Assembly: GCA_916610825.1 (NCBI GenBank)
Contig: OU744450.1
Span: 21,434,838 to 21,498,837 of the forward strand
Origin: Haliclystus octoradiatus
Lineage: Eukaryota > Cnidaria > Staurozoa > Stauromedusae > Haliclystidae
Direction: 5' to 3'
Length of the DNA: 64,000 nt
The position numbers were made by a program, and so were the translations under genes. The notes beneath the pieces were generated by a model. It was given only the letters and a program-made list of their open reading frames with translations. It did not search any database and had not been told where the DNA came from. Shown one piece after another: positions 24,261 through 36,450 of the stretch; position 1 is the first letter of the stretch, and every line of letters begins with the position of its first letter.

Positions 24261-24948
24261 CAGAGCCATCTATTTACAAGAGTTGGGACACGCTTTCATG
24301 TGCCGCTATCGTCTCCTATTGGACAGATGCCATTCACGTGATTTTTGGACGCCATTTTCGTACTTTCGGCACCAGGGTTCTTGTTCTTTTGGCACCAGGT
24401 TTCCTGTTTTAAACGAAGCGCGCGGAAAAATACAACTTTTATCAGTGAAAACAAACATATGCTATTAAATTATTAATTGTTGTGTTAATAGACGAAATAG
24501 TAACCGAAATAAAATATTGTTTACTATTCCAACTGGGGACAAGAACTAGAAAAAAGTTGCCTTTGACTGCAAAGAATAAGCGTAAGAGAGTAAGAGATGT
24601 AGTCCATACTCCACAAACTCCTTGTCCATTTAGCAATTCCAATAGCATTGATCTGATTTACTTTCGAGCAACATGCTGAAGAGATCGATAAGAAAGTATA
24701 CATTGAAGTAAATTTTATTCTTATTTTGAGAGTCCAGCAAATAAATATGGAGAAAGACAACTAATAGATGGTTATATTACTCTTGCATCATGTTAAACGA
24801 TCGCAAACCATTTCACACAGTTCCAAAATGGCTGAAAAAAACACAACTTTCTCTTGCACATGCGCACTGCTGTTAAAAACGTGCTCGAGTCCAGGCCAAA
24901 AAACAAAAATGGCATGAGTGTCCCAACTCTTGTAAATAGATGGCTCTG
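24261..24948. mobile_element. hAT-like non-autonomous element
   Basis: The 8-bp target duplication GTATCTGC is at 24253-24260 and 24949-24956. The terminal inverted repeat of about 31 bp starts CAGAGCCATCTATTTACAAG. CAGAG starts and an 8-bp target duplication fit hAT. No transposase ORF was seen in its 688 bp. The 265-bp copy at 3762-4026 is a relative. Confidence 0.85.
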
Positions 24949-24956
24949 GTATCTGC

Positions 24957-26440
24957 TGCTTCTAATGATTGTTGTTCTTATTAGTCGAATCAACTTCCCG
25001 CGAGTGCCGCCCTTATGCGATTGGCGTATCCCTAAGCAACGGGTACCATCGAACGTCACAATCACATCGAATGATCGGCCTACAAGTCGTGTCGAATGAT
25101 TTGATGCAGAAAATGTTGCAGAACGTATCGAAACGAAAACAGAAACTTAATTAACAGTAATTGCTACGAAAGCGGTACATCGTCAACAGTATAGCCGTTT
25201 ACATTGATAGTGCATTATACATTAACCATCAAGCTATACATTTGTACACTGCCGCCGCAACCTAGATATGGATTTACAGAATGTACGATGAAACCATCAT
25301 ATAATTATATAGCTATGAAGGAGTGGATATAATCGCATATGCATTGAATGCCTTTAAAATTGCCTATTGCAATAGTTAAATACTATGGCACGGAACAATC
25401 TCTCTGTCACTTCACCGTAATATTGGCAGCGTATCAAATTTAGAAACCTACATAAAAACAGAGCTGAGAGAGTGACGGTCGCTTACTTGCAATTTAATTA
25501 CGAGAGACTTCTATCGACTGGGAAAGTAAATGTCTACATAATTGTATAGAATTTAATCAAATTTGAATCTACAATCTTAAATGTTCATCAACCGTATACA
25601 TGCCTGGCTTCAGAGTTTACTACCTGAGTTGTGCGACCAACATGAAAAACATGCAAGCCCTGCACTTCGATTACGACGGTACTCATGAAGATCGAAGGAA
25701 GGCCACTTAATTGAACAACATGCCGTGACAAGTACGTATGTGTTCTTTGGTTTGTAGCCTGGTTGATCGGTAAAGTTTTCACGCGGCCAATTTATTTCAA
25801 GCAATAAATTGATACCACTCGTACTTACGAAGTGCCGGTCCTTGAAAGTTTTATGTTAGGCCGGATAATGCCGTTCGCACCCACATAGGGTAACTGACTT
25901 GCCTCGAAGGTTCTACTGAAACATGTGCTTGTTAGCATGCACCTGTAATAATCTTCAAAATATATGCCACTAATGCCATCGGACAGTGACGGATCGACCC
26001 CGCGGTATAGATACGTGATCAGAGTGACAGAATTCTAATGCCCTGTATAGGCATGTCAAACTAGCTATGAAACTTCGTCAACGCACCATCATACGATTAT
26101 CTAGTTGAATTCAGTATGATAGTGGTCAATTGGTACATGTTCAAAGGCGTTTGAGTGTATTTGGCGTGTAAATATTGAAGGGAACAAATGTTAGGGGTCA
26201 TAACGGGGAAGTGATGTAGAGAGAAAAAGCCATCGTTTTCGGCATACAATGTGTTCAACTGGATTCAAGTAACTGATACCGAAAGCCAACAACGGGTTCT
26301 TGTGTGCAGAATAGTCTTCACATCTTTAATTGTCGATATTAGATAAGAATCTGTTGAATTTGTGTGTCGAAAAAGCACAGTTGTGTTAAAAATGAGAGTG
26401 AAATCAGTTGCGAGCCTCTGTCTTCAAGACGGTCCGCCTC
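24957..26440. other. spacer between hAT-like element and H1
   Basis: Short frames here (for example 25588-25804 minus) lack any recognisable motif. I see nothing definite except the H1 promoter at the right end. Confidence 0.4.
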
Positions 26441-26448
26441 GTAGCCAG

Positions 26449-26457
26449 TATATAAAC
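26449..26457 (+). promoter_or_regulatory. H1 TATA box
   Basis: TATATAAAC lies about 100 bp before the H1 ATG, a spacing that gives the short leader usual for histone mRNAs. Confidence 0.6.
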
Positions 26458-26558
26458 AAGAGTTCTGTTGGCGCGAGGGCATTTCACTTTAAAGCAAAAC
26501 GTTAAACGACACAGTTATCTCATATCTTGTTTATCAATTTTACTTGAAATTTTTCATC

Positions 26559-27124
26559 ATGGTTAAATCCCCATCAAAGAAAGTAGCAAAAAAGACTGCC
26601 AGTAAAGCATCGCTTCACCCAACGTACAACGAAATGATCCAGAAGGCGATCGCAGCGCTGAAAGAGAGGAATGGCGCGTCGAGACAGAAAATTGCCAGCT
26701 ACATTGTTAGTAATTACACTGGTCTAGGAGAGCCAAGTAGCGTTACTGCACCACTTCGAAGGGCGCTTGTCAAGGCTCTTACCGCTGGCACAATCATCAA
26801 CACGAAAGGAACAGGAGCAAGTGGCCGTTTTAAATTGGCCAACGTTCCCAAACCAGCAGCAGCGAAGAAGAGTCCCGCAAAAAAGAAGGCAGCTGTTGCA
26901 GCCAAACCAAAAGCATCTACTGCTGCCAAGAAGACGACCAGTGTAAAGGCTGCTGCTAAAAGTCACCAGCCAAACGCAAGCCAAAGAGCAAGGTCGCTAA
27001 GAAAACCGCCAAGTCCCCCAAAAAAGTGAAGCCTGTGGCCAAAGGCAAGGCAGCTGCAAGCAAAACCAAGAAAGCCAGCAAGTCTCCTGCCAAGAAATCC
27101 AGCAAAGCAGCATCGAAGAAATAA
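26559..27124 (+). pseudogene. linker histone H1, frameshifted in the C-terminal tail
   Basis: H1 binds linker DNA between nucleosomes. The ATG at 26559 gives MVKSPSKKVAKKTASK. A winged-helix globular domain follows (HPTYNEMIQKAIAALKERNG, SSVTAPLRRALVKALTAG, TGASGRFKLA), then a lysine/alanine/proline tail. Near 26964-26968 one base is missing: the ATG frame runs on to a stop at 27029 with un-H1-like residues. The frame two bases along resumes SPAKRKPKSK and continues KKTAKSPKKVKP to SKAASKK and a stop at 27124, just before the histone stem-loop. So the gene is either a recent pseudogene or carries one assembly error. Confidence 0.85.
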
Positions 27125-27153
27125 TTCAGAAAGTGTCTGTCTTCCAACAAAAC

Positions 27154-27169
27154 GGCTTTTTTCAAAGCC
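27154..27169 (+). terminator. histone 3' stem-loop of H1
   Basis: GGCTTT TTTC AAAGCC is followed by ACCA, 30 bases after the stop. This is the SLBP-binding 3' end of replication-dependent histone mRNAs. Confidence 0.9.
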
Positions 27170-27179
27170 ACCAAATTAA

Positions 27180-27920
27180 GTGAAGGATGCCATCTATGCT
27201 TGTCTCCCCCGATTATTGTTGTCTGTTTACAAAATAATGTCTGTTTGATTCATATTTATCGACACTTGATAGTTGGTAATTTTAAGTGACCCTATTCTAA
27301 TTCTACAACTACAAATTAGCCTATTATAAGTGACACTTGGTGCTGTTCTTAGGTTTGGCAATGATACAAGTTTAAGTAGTAAAGTTTGTACCTTACTGTT
27401 GTCTACGACCATATCACTGAGAATGATCCGGTTCTCGTCCGATCCCCGAAGACAACCCCAGTCGAGCCCACTCAGTAGCGATATGGGTGACCGATTGCGA
27501 ACAATGGGTGCCGTAGACTTTTTTCATTTATTTTTTTATTATTTTATATTTTCTCCATATATCTTCCATATCAATTAACAAATATTATACAAGGATTTCA
27601 GTGCCAACGACATTTTATTAACCACATTATTACCCTGTCTGGCTCATTTTAGTAGCCATGCTACCGTAACTAGGACGTAACTAACCTAGCAGAACGACGC
27701 CTATATAGAGATGGGACATCACATTAGCCTGTAATTTATTGTTTTGGTAGCACTGCATTATACTTCAAGAATGACATATACTGGCTTAGTAATTATGTAT
27801 AGAACGATAACCTGAGAAGTAATCATGATAGGCAGTTACTATGACAGAGATTTAATAAGATCTATTTAGTTGGAGTAATATCAAGGCAGACAGAGCAAAA
27901 ATGATCAACTTTATTTGATT
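27180..27920. other. spacer between convergent H1 and H3
   Basis: There is no gene that I can support. H1 and H3 converge on this stretch, so it should hold only downstream elements. Confidence 0.5.
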
Positions 27921-27924
27921 TGGT

Positions 27925-27940
27925 GGCTTTGAAAAAAGCC
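27925..27940 (-). terminator. histone 3' stem-loop of H3
   Basis: On the minus strand GGCTTT TTTC AAAGCC then ACCA, about 32 bases after the H3 stop. Confidence 0.9.
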
Positions 27941-27971
27941 GGTTTTTTGCAGGCACTAGAATATAGAAGAT

Positions 27972-28391
<420 letters not shown>

Positions 28392-28473
28392 TTATGAGAT
28401 TGATGCTAACGAGTTGAACAACAACATGAAATGAGATAAAAATTGAATCTGGCGCTCAGAACAAAATGCGATT

Positions 28474-28905
28474 TCAGATGAGGCCTGGGCAAGATAACCC
28501 ATTGTACCTCGTACCTTTGGTGACGGCCTTGGTGCCTTCACTGACTGCATGTTTGGCCAACTCTCCGGGCAAGAGGAGACGGACTGCTGTTTGGATTTCC
28601 CTCGATGTGATGGTTGACTTTTTGTTGTACAAAGCCAAACGAGATGCCTCGGCAGCAATACGCTCGAAGATGTCATTGACAAATGAGTTCATGATGTTCA
28701 TTGCCTTGCTAGCGATTCCAGTGTCGGGATGTACTTGTTTGAGAACCTTGTAAATGTAGATGGAGTAACTCTCACGTCTCTTGCGGTGGCGTTTTGATTT
28801 TTCTCCTGGTGCTTTACCTTTCTTGCCGATACCGGCCTTCTTCTCTCCCTTCTTGGCGACTTTAGGTGCCTGCTTTCCTCCTTTGGCTGCTGCAGCGTCA
28901 GACAT
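28474..28905 (-). pseudogene. histone H2B with an aberrant C-terminus
   Basis: The N-terminal tail ([20 protein letters not shown]) and histone fold ([57 protein letters not shown]) are normal. After KAVTK the expected YTSSK is missing and the frame reads [13 protein letters not shown] before a stop. No stem-loop follows before H3 begins. The missing end is at 23321-23393 on the same strand. AAAG|GTACGAG looks like a splice donor, but its phase does not fit the detached end. A functional product is doubtful. It is divergent from H2A with a shared promoter of about 340 bp. Confidence 0.85.
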
Positions 28906-29249
28906 GATTTAATCAATAAGTTGCAAAACTAACAACGGTAAACAAGTGATCCTGTGTAGGCTTGTGTTGTGAACAACTGAAGTTTATCGTTTCGCGCGCG
29001 GCTTCTTGTATTTGAGCCCTGGAGAGAGTAGGCTCGAAATTGGCGCGAATCGAAACAACAGATCGGGCGCTCATTGAAATTGCTTTCCAGTACGTCGGGA
29101 TGGCCTAGAACAATAGACATAGATTTTTCGAGCCTTCTCATTACTATTTCAGGCGCGCAGCCCCAAGCCGGAGTCATTCACAACATTGAACTCAAAGCAA
29201 ACGTTTGTCGTAGATTTATCTGTAAACCTACTTCATTAATTTTCTCATC
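28906..29249. promoter_or_regulatory. shared H2A/H2B bidirectional promoter region
   Basis: The two ATGs point away from each other across 344 bp, the classical H2A-H2B pair. GC-rich CGCGCGCGG and GGCGCGAA stand out in otherwise AT-rich DNA. No certain TATA box was seen. Confidence 0.6.
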
Positions 29250-29636
29250 ATGTCTGGACGTGGTAAAGGCGGTAAAGCAAAATCAAAGCCTAAATCGAGA
29301 TCATCTCGTGCTGGTCTGCAATTTCCAGTTGGTCGTGTTCATCGTATTCTTCGTAAGGGTAACTACGCGAAACGAGTTGGAGCTGGTGCACCAGTTTACT
29401 TGGCCGCTGTTCTCGAATATTTGTCTGCTGAAATCCTCGAGTTAGCAGGTAATGCTGCCCGTGACAACAAGAAGAGCCGTATTATCCCTCGCCATTTGCA
29501 ATTGGCTGTGAGGAACGACGAAGAGTTAAACAAACTGTTGTCTGGAGTAACCATTGCCCAAGGTGGTGTTTTACCCAACATCCAGGCTGTTCTTCTGCCA
29601 AAGAAGACCGAAGCCAAAGCAGCCAAGAAAGCATAA
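29250..29636 (+). CDS. histone H2A (replication-dependent type)
   Basis: This is a 128-codon core histone starting [19 protein letters not shown], with the [12 protein letters not shown] fold start, the [10 protein letters not shown] segment and the end [13 protein letters not shown] followed by EAKAAKKA. Position 41 is lysine ([11 protein letters not shown]) where vertebrates have glutamate. There is no SQ[E/D] tail, so it is not H2A.X. It is intronless, with an intact stem-loop 36 bases after the stop. Confidence 0.97.
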   Translation: MSGRGKGGKAKSKPKSRSSRAGLQFPVGRVHRILRKGNYAKRVGAGAPVYLAAVLEYLSAEILELAGNAARDNKKSRIIPRHLQLAVRNDEELNKLLSGVTIAQGGVLPNIQAVLLPKKTEAKAAKKA

Positions 29637-29671
29637 GCTCCGTCTACATCATCGCTCAACGTCATCAAACC

Positions 29672-29687
29672 GGCTTTTTTCAAAGCC
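29672..29687 (+). terminator. histone 3' stem-loop of H2A
   Basis: GGCTTT TTTC AAAGCC then ACCA follows the H2A stop. Confidence 0.9.
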
Positions 29688-29699
29688 ACCAAATTCAGC

Positions 29700-30900
29700 A
29701 AAGTAACAACCTGTTAGCGATTGTCTTTCTTGTAGTCATTTTATTTTGCCTTGAACTATTTTAATTTAATTTTGACCAACCTAGTATGCGTTTGCACAGT
29801 ACACTACTGTAATCTAGGACACCCCTAACGCGCCGTATTCTAGATTCCCCCTTCAACGCGACCCTCGATTCCAAAACAGTGCGTTAGCCTCTATGCGTCA
29901 ACCTCGTCTATAGCTTCAATAAACATGGACGTCTTATAGATAGTAATATCCCCAATGGATAATTTGATTTGCATTTCACGACCAGTTATTGGTGTTCATA
30001 CTTTTAAATGCGTTGAGCCAAGTTGGACGAAAGGATGGGATCTTTAATACTATATTCTGGGTTTGTCGACTGCTGTGCATGGCATGGAGTAAACAGTCTG
30101 TATGCACTATTTTGACTCCTTGATCAGCTTGTCCAGGCTGCCAGCTACGTCCACATGTCAGGTATGAATACAATTAACTAAACATGACAGTAGCCCACTG
30201 GAGTAGACTAGCTAATAGGCCCCATAATGTGGAGATCGATCGATTCTATTTCAATTCTACAGGTGCAATTTTCCTAATCAATCATAGCATTTTAAATCTG
30301 CAAACCTGCGTAGGCCTATGTTGTACAGAATTGAAATCAATATAGCTAGTGTCATATTGTTGAACAGCTGATCCTCATAACGGGAAATGGCAATTGCCGC
30401 TACACAAGCGTGTCCTTACAGCTCTGATTGTTAGTAGGCTATATAGTAATATGTTATATTGATCCTGAAATTTCAGGCTAAAATAGAAATACGGATATTC
30501 TGATGTAAAAAAAGTAATTATTCCATGAACATGACAGGAATATAACAGTTATATTTAGATGACCCTACACACTCACTAGCCTAAGCATAATTATAATTCT
30601 AGCTACATTGTAGACAATATGTTGAACTGGCCGATCAGCTGTGAAATGATGTGTAAAAGGTGTATGCCTAACATAGAGACATGGCAGGGCCCCATATCTT
30701 AACGAACCAGCGTTAAACAGACATACCTCATTGGAGAGTTTCACTTGTCAGTGAACGACGGCGGTAGAGTCATGTGCACGGAGTACAGTTTTGATTTCAG
30801 ATTATTATAACCGACAACGGTGGTTTTGATTTCTCCGGAAAATATGAATGCCGGGCATGAATGACAACTTGATTATGCAATTTAGTTAGTTAATGCTATG
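29700..30900. other. right part of the histone block, no gene recognised
   Basis: I looked here for H4 on both strands and did not find it. Nothing else can be supported. Confidence 0.5.
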
Positions 30901-30910
30901 TTCGTATTAA

Positions 30911-31215
30911 TGTAAATACATATAATCAATCTATTGCGCAGCAACTAATTTAGTTCACTCATGTCATTATATTAAGACTAGCACCGTATTATCATTATTA
31001 TAACAATATTATATCCTATCCAGTATATATCTAATTAACAAATCCTACCAATTGAACCCTATGTGTGTTTATATGTCTCTTCAGTATTGGTTCTAATACG
31101 AACAGAACATGGCGCAGTTGATAGGATATAATATTGTTATAATAATGGTGCTAGTAATATAGTGACATGAATGAGCCGAATTAGTTGCTGCGCAATAGAT
31201 TATATGTTATTTACA
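30911..31215. repeat. fold-back element, about 100-bp arms
   Basis: Arms running from TGTAAATACATATAAT to AACAATATTATATCCTATC on the left, and back on the right from GATAGGATATAATATTGTTA, are inverted copies with few mismatches around a loop of about 100 bp. TTAA lies at 30907-30910 and 31216-31219, possibly the target duplication, though TTAA is itself part of the palindrome. It lies in the histone block. Confidence 0.75.
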
Positions 31216-31355
31216 TTAATTAGTAGGTGTGAATTATCACGAGATACAACAGTTGAGTGTTAATTTTAATTTTAAGTGTCATGTTAATACCTTAGAATTC
31301 AATAAATAAATAATACATAATATAATATAATATAATATATATATAAACAATAAAT

Positions 31356-31510
31356 ATGAAGTACTTGAAGGAGCACGATTCCAATGAATAATGAAAACTG
31401 TGTAGGCTTATAACAAAAGCCAAACACATTGTTTTCAGCTCGTCATACATAATATTGTTGCTCAAAATTGAACATATATACAGCAGTACATTCAATTGTC
31501 CAAACGTCAG
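31356..31510. repeat. 155-bp direct repeat R, right copy
   Basis: It is identical by eye to 20657-20811. An AT-rich run (TAATATAATATAATATATAT) lies just left of it. Confidence 0.9.
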
Positions 31511-31664
31511 AAAAGCACGTTAAACAACCTCTGCTTAAAAGAAACGCGAAGATAAACAGGAAAAGCAAGTTAAACCACCTCTGCTAAAGTACGACACATG
31601 GACGAGACGAAGTATTGCAAATTAAATCACCTCTGCTAAAAAAAAAAACAACGACACTATTGAA

Positions 31665-31790
31665 AATGCTGAAACATGCAAGGAATGCTGAAACATGCAA
31701 GGAATGCTGAAACATGCAGGGAATGCTGAAACATGCAAGGAAACTGCTGAAACATGCAATGGACTTTATAAACTGCTGAAACATGCAGGG
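31665..31790. repeat. 19-bp tandem repeat
   Basis: AATGCTGAAACATGCAAGG is repeated four times head to tail, then twice more with spacers (AAACTGCTGAAACATGCA). It lies inside the LTR element, shortly before its purine tract. Confidence 0.85.
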
Positions 31791-31892
31791 ATTTGTCAAG
31801 AAACATTAAAGGTTTTGTTTAACAATGTATTATCGTAAGTTGCTAGAAATTGTTTGATAAAATTTGTAAAAGTATGATTGCCACTCCTTAAA

Positions 31893-31905
31893 GTTGGAAG
31901 GGGGA
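31893..31905 (+). promoter_or_regulatory. polypurine tract
   Basis: GTTGGAAGGGGGA directly abuts the right LTR. This is the normal primer for plus-strand synthesis and sets the element's sense as +. Confidence 0.6.
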
Positions 31906-32113
31906 TGTTGTGTATTGTAATTTGTAATAATCAAGCTGTTCTGTCTTGAATATGCGAAGTTGTAATTCTATGTGTAATTGACGTCATCACCCTATGTAAT
32001 TCCTGTAATCTATCTATGTGTAGTTTGAATAATAAATTAGTTCCAGTTTGACCGTCGTTGTGTTCGCTGGGACTCAATGTCGCTATAGCAAAGTCAGCTA
32101 TAGCTATACGACA
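31906..32113 (+). repeat. right LTR of histone-carrying element
   Basis: It starts TGTTGTGTATTG and ends CTATACGACA, followed by ATATT. It holds GAATAATAAATTAGTTCC, a possible polyadenylation stretch, as does the left LTR. Confidence 0.85.
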
Positions 32114-32418
32114 ATATTATTGTTATTTTAAGCAACGTTTCGGTCAACATTATTTACTGCCATTTTCAAGTGAAAAGATAAACTAAATGATATATATACT
32201 AAAAATCACCCCACAAGCACATAAACAAGCCAATAGACAAATATAGCTAAGTAGTCGCGTGACTTGAATCGGGTGTTTACATTCTGATCTATCTACAAAA
32301 TACCAACGACACAGCCTCAAACGAAGTGAAAATAATTTTGCTTTTTATTATGTTTATTTAAACTAAGCGGAACAGAAATTTGTCTAGATAGATTGCTAGA
32401 TAGGTGTTCGACTATATA

Positions 32419-34040
32419 ATTTTTTTATTTTTTTATTTTTATTTTTTATTTACGCCCAATTCTGGGCAAACTTTTTATGAATTGCTAGATACATAGTTAT
32501 CTGTCTAGTTGGTTCTAATTTGTAATTACTGTAGTTAGTTATATTAATAATTTTTTTTCTAATTCAAATAGCATTATTTTGCTCTATATTTTTAACAAAA
32601 TCGGTATAGGACTCGATACTTGAACAATTCGCAAGGTGCATTAGAGGTGTTGAACCGATCAAACAATAGAATCACAGCAGGACAGCTTTTACAAGGGCAG
32701 TAATTTTACGGTCAAACCCTTCTTAACTCAAATGCATATAAAATGGTCATAGAGACGGGAAAAAGATTACAGAATTGCTTTATGATGTCTGAATTTTTAT
32801 ATATCACGATTCCATTCTCAAAATATGAATTGGACTTTCAGCGAAGTCTTAAATGAGATTAGAATGTGCTATATTTAGCAAAGGTTTGTACTAGTAGTGT
32901 CTGGTGCTTCACCAAGACTTCCAGCTGTGTGTTGATATTTGTCGCGTGACTGCATCTTGCGAATTAAGAATATGGTGCAAATACGATGAAGATAACCCGC
33001 ATTGTTTACATAAACATGCCTCATCAGGGTGATGGAATCCACTAGTCATACAGAAAAGATGATGAAAACCGTGGATTGATAGGCGCGTGATATAATGTCT
33101 ATTTGGTTGATTTGACAACTGCCATCCACTTGATTGCAGAACTGGAGCATAGCGGTGGTCATTTTCATAGAGAGAAATCCATTTGTGATCTTCTAGAAAA
33201 AGTTAACAAAAAGCCTTGGTTACTATTTACAAAACATTCAAAACAATTCTGTACATCGATCCCACTCTCTGTACTATCCATGCATTTCAAAAATTTACTT
33301 GACCCGAACAATAAGTCTCCTGAATTCAATTTTGATGGTATCGATATTTGCACAAATCCTGATGACTCCAAAAACCTGCCCTGGTACAATCAATTATTCG
33401 ATGAAGAAGAAGTTTTACAGACAATTATACAAACATCGACACGCAAGGCCTTGGGTTTAGATGGTATAACAAACGAACATTTATATTACTCTCTTGATAT
33501 TCTTCTTCCTTATTGGACGGAAATTTTTAATTTATGTTTAATATTGGGGTAAATTCCTTCGCGATGGAAAGATTGCATTTTTAAATTACTATATGAAGGA
33601 AAAGTCTCAGCACAAGATCCTAATAACTATCGCGGGATTGCCCTACTCTGCTGTCCATTAAAAGTACTTACATCTTTGATTAATAAAAGTCTGAAGGCAA
33701 ATCTATTTCATCTAATTCCATCAGGAAAATACGGCTTTCAATAAGGCAAAAACACTCTGATGCCCCTATCTATCCTTATTAATGATATAAAAACTCAATT
33801 TACTGCCACACCAAGCTCAACTTACTGCGCCTTTATTGACTTCAAGAAGGCGTTTGATGTTGTAAATAGAGATTTGTTATTTGTCAAGCTTAAAGAACAA
33901 TTTGATATAAATGGTCTACTTCTACGTTTAATAGGTGTTCTACTAAAAGGAAATTTTATCAAAATCCACGACGGAATTCGACTCTGTGAATCTATTAAGC
34001 AGAATCAAGGTGTGACTCAGGAGGACAGTTTATCTTCAGC
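32419..34040 (+). pseudogene. degenerate non-LTR (LINE) reverse transcriptase insertion
   Basis: It is inserted in duplication copy 2 between TATATA repeats (empty site near 16850). From about 33103 the + strand encodes RT text. It contains KALGLDGITNEHLYY, DPNNYRGIALLCC, YCAFIDFKKAFDVVNRDLLF and QNQGVTQEDSLSSA. Stops lie after LILG and FQ. It breaks off at the GVTQ-DSLS motif, before the catalytic YxDD. The left end is ATTTTTTTATTTTTTTATTT, like an A-rich tail on the opposite strand. It is dead; clade not assigned. Confidence 0.75.
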
Positions 34041-34450
34041 TATATAATGAACCTATAGTTTCTGTACACGAGAAAAAGAAAGTGGCAATAAATAAACTAC
34101 AAACTAAGGCGATGTAGTTTTGAAGTGCTACGCCATACGAATCCTTCTTAAATTCATCATTATATAAACACTGGCTTTACATAAAACATTTTTTATAGAA
34201 TTAATATTATATGTGGCGAATATTGCTGCTTCATTAATTGTCCCATTCTTGATTGTATTTGATCGGAAGAAAAATCTTGAAAAACTAACATTTTAAGGAA
34301 TTTCATAAAGCGGACATATTTTGCGTTGATTTCATATTCGCATAAGCCAAAGCCGCAGATTATTTGTGAAAGCCATACATTGGCCGTTTAAAACTTTGGA
34401 TGAATAAACTTTATTTTGAAGATATGTAAACGTATATCATACTAATTCAC

Positions 34451-35482
34451 TAAATATTTTAACATAATTCAACGTAGTTATTGAGCATTCCTTGTAGATG
34501 GTGATTTTCTGAATGGCTATAATAGACGACTTAAATTTTTATTTCGTGTCTTGGCATAGCTAGAATTTAGATAAGACACTGAAACATCAATATGGACAAG
34601 GTTTTAAAATCAAAGAGGCAAAATGCAGAATAATTTTCCATGATTCGTGAAAAAACTCTTGTGATTTCTATAAATTTGCAGGAAAATCAGACCACTTTGT
34701 ATGATTAATTGAATTCATTGAAAATGTTGATTGTGCGATGAAACTTTTAATAATAGCTCTGATGACATATCATGCAAGAAGCTGGAGGTCTACGATAATC
34801 AGGGACGATAATATACGGGCTTACTGCAAAGGGAAAGTTGAAGCTGTCACAGACAACACTACGGCATCCGGTTCTTCAAACTAAGGAATCCATTTAATTA
34901 TTTTCCGTCTTCCATATCCAAGTATTTAAAGACAATGAAATCCAAGCGAACATTTATTTTTCAACAAAACAGAACAAAACTTTTTTTCATGATCTTGATT
35001 TGAAATCTTCGGCGGAAGAGAAAGCATCAAATAAAAAAAAGTTTTTGGGAAAAACAGGAGAAAGAAAGAATATATATCTAAAATGCATAAAATCACTTAT
35101 TACACCGGTCAGGGTCCAAAATTATTTTTTTCCTTCCAAAACAGGTACCCTTGCAGACTGCAGATGCCTAAATTTCAAACAAAACACAACGCATTACGCT
35201 TTGGAGTTACTGAAAAAATCTACAGACGGTCTACACTCTACAGAGTAACAATTAACCATGACCGATCATTTCTAGATCTGATCCTTCATCAGAGTTTGTT
35301 GCTTGCATATCCAGTATGAACATCTTTTCCATTATTTCGTTACCATTTATGTATTCTCAAATTTACATTCTGACATTCCAAATGTTCGTCACAATTCTGA
35401 GAGAGCTTCTCAGCCAGACAAAACATGCTTAGAACCTCAACCCTTGAAAGAAGCAAAAAACTTGTGTTACATTTGTTTGCAG
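34451..35482. other. spacer with exon-like stretches
   Basis: Open frames at 35000-35319 begin after a good acceptor (CCTTCCAAAACAG, about 35143) and reach a possible donor (CCA|GTATGA, about 35314). I could not join them in phase to the neighbouring exons and recognise no domain. Confidence 0.3.
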
Positions 35483-35910
35483 GCTTTATCAGAGCAACAA
35501 GAGACATCATTAACGTGGAAAGCAGAGATGATAAACCAGGAACATTCATTTTCCAATTACCAACTGCATACTACAAAATCAAGTTAATTCATGTTGATGG
35601 TGGATTAGCTTGTTCAATGCCTCATGTGCATATGCCATTTGGCTGTTACTGGAATAATATCCCATGGCAAGCCAATTCCATTATACTTGTTGAAGGGTTT
35701 CGTGATAAAATCATCATTTACCAAAAAGTGTTTTCTGAATTTGAAGGCAATGGGATGACAACACGATATGTAGCTACGGAAACATATTTCTATTTATCAC
35801 AGGGTTCAGAGTACTCTTTCTGGTATAACTTAGATTTTAAGAATAATTCTGAAGCAAGCAATAGTGGTAAAACATCATTCATCATGCTAGCTCAAATGTG
35901 TGAATGGTGA
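35483..35910 (+). CDS. unrecognised terminal exon, probably of a secreted protein
   Basis: A strong acceptor (ACATTTGTTTGCAG) at 35482 leads into a 142-codon frame that ends at a stop at 35910. The product is beta-strand-like and rich in aromatic residues (FIFQLPTAYYKIKLIHVDG, HMPFGCYWNNIPWQA, ETYFYLSQGSEYSFWYN, IMLAQMCEW). I know no matching family. The acceptor phase (1) fits the donor of the secreted-protein exon at 19384-19747, and the joint codon would be CGC. That link is inference: 15.7 kb and three insertions lie between. Confidence 0.5.
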
Positions 35911-36450
35911 CTGACACGGAAATTGTAAACGAAATGGAAACATTAATTTCATAAATCATTTTGAGTGATTAATTTACATGCTTGCAATTCAAATGATTAT
36001 ATATTAATTCTCAATTACTTGAATATGTTAATTTTATGTTAAATTAATGTTAATGTTATTACTGTGTTAAATGAGACTATATAGTTTTTTTTATTTTTTG
36101 GGGCCTAATTTGAAATTATTTGTAATAATATACTTGCTGTTAGTATGGGATGTAATCTCAATGTTAATACTATGTTAAATTTGGCTATAACTTTCGGATT
36201 TAATAATTTATATACTTGCTGTTAGCCCGAGGTGTAATTTTCTATAGTAGGTGACTGTACCCCGGAATGTACTCTATTTATCTTTCATCGAAATCGGGAC
36301 TCATAAACAATGTACTGTATCATTAGAAAATTTTAGATTGTTTAAGAATTTTATTAATGACGGACAGCCTTGTTGTTTTTTGTTTGTTTGTCAACGATAG
36401 GGCTTGCATTATCAATACTGATACTGGCATTGCTATTCTCAGATAGATGA

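Noticed and set aside
24173..24679. Several overlapping plus-strand frames around 24.2-24.7 kb
   Set aside because: They run across the end of a hAT-like element and have no consistent coding signal.
28490..28500. H2B spliced across 5.1 kb to its detached end
   Set aside because: AAAG|GTACGAG would leave phase 1, but the only acceptor-like site (TTTATACAG) continues the H2B frame in phase 0.
28466..28753. Frames antisense to histone H2B, H3 and H2A
   Set aside because: They are shadows of strongly coding histone genes on the other strand.
32909..33118. Minus-strand frame containing GFHHPDEACLCKQC
   Set aside because: Histidine- and cysteine-rich but short, within the LINE insertion, and without recognisable domain spacing.
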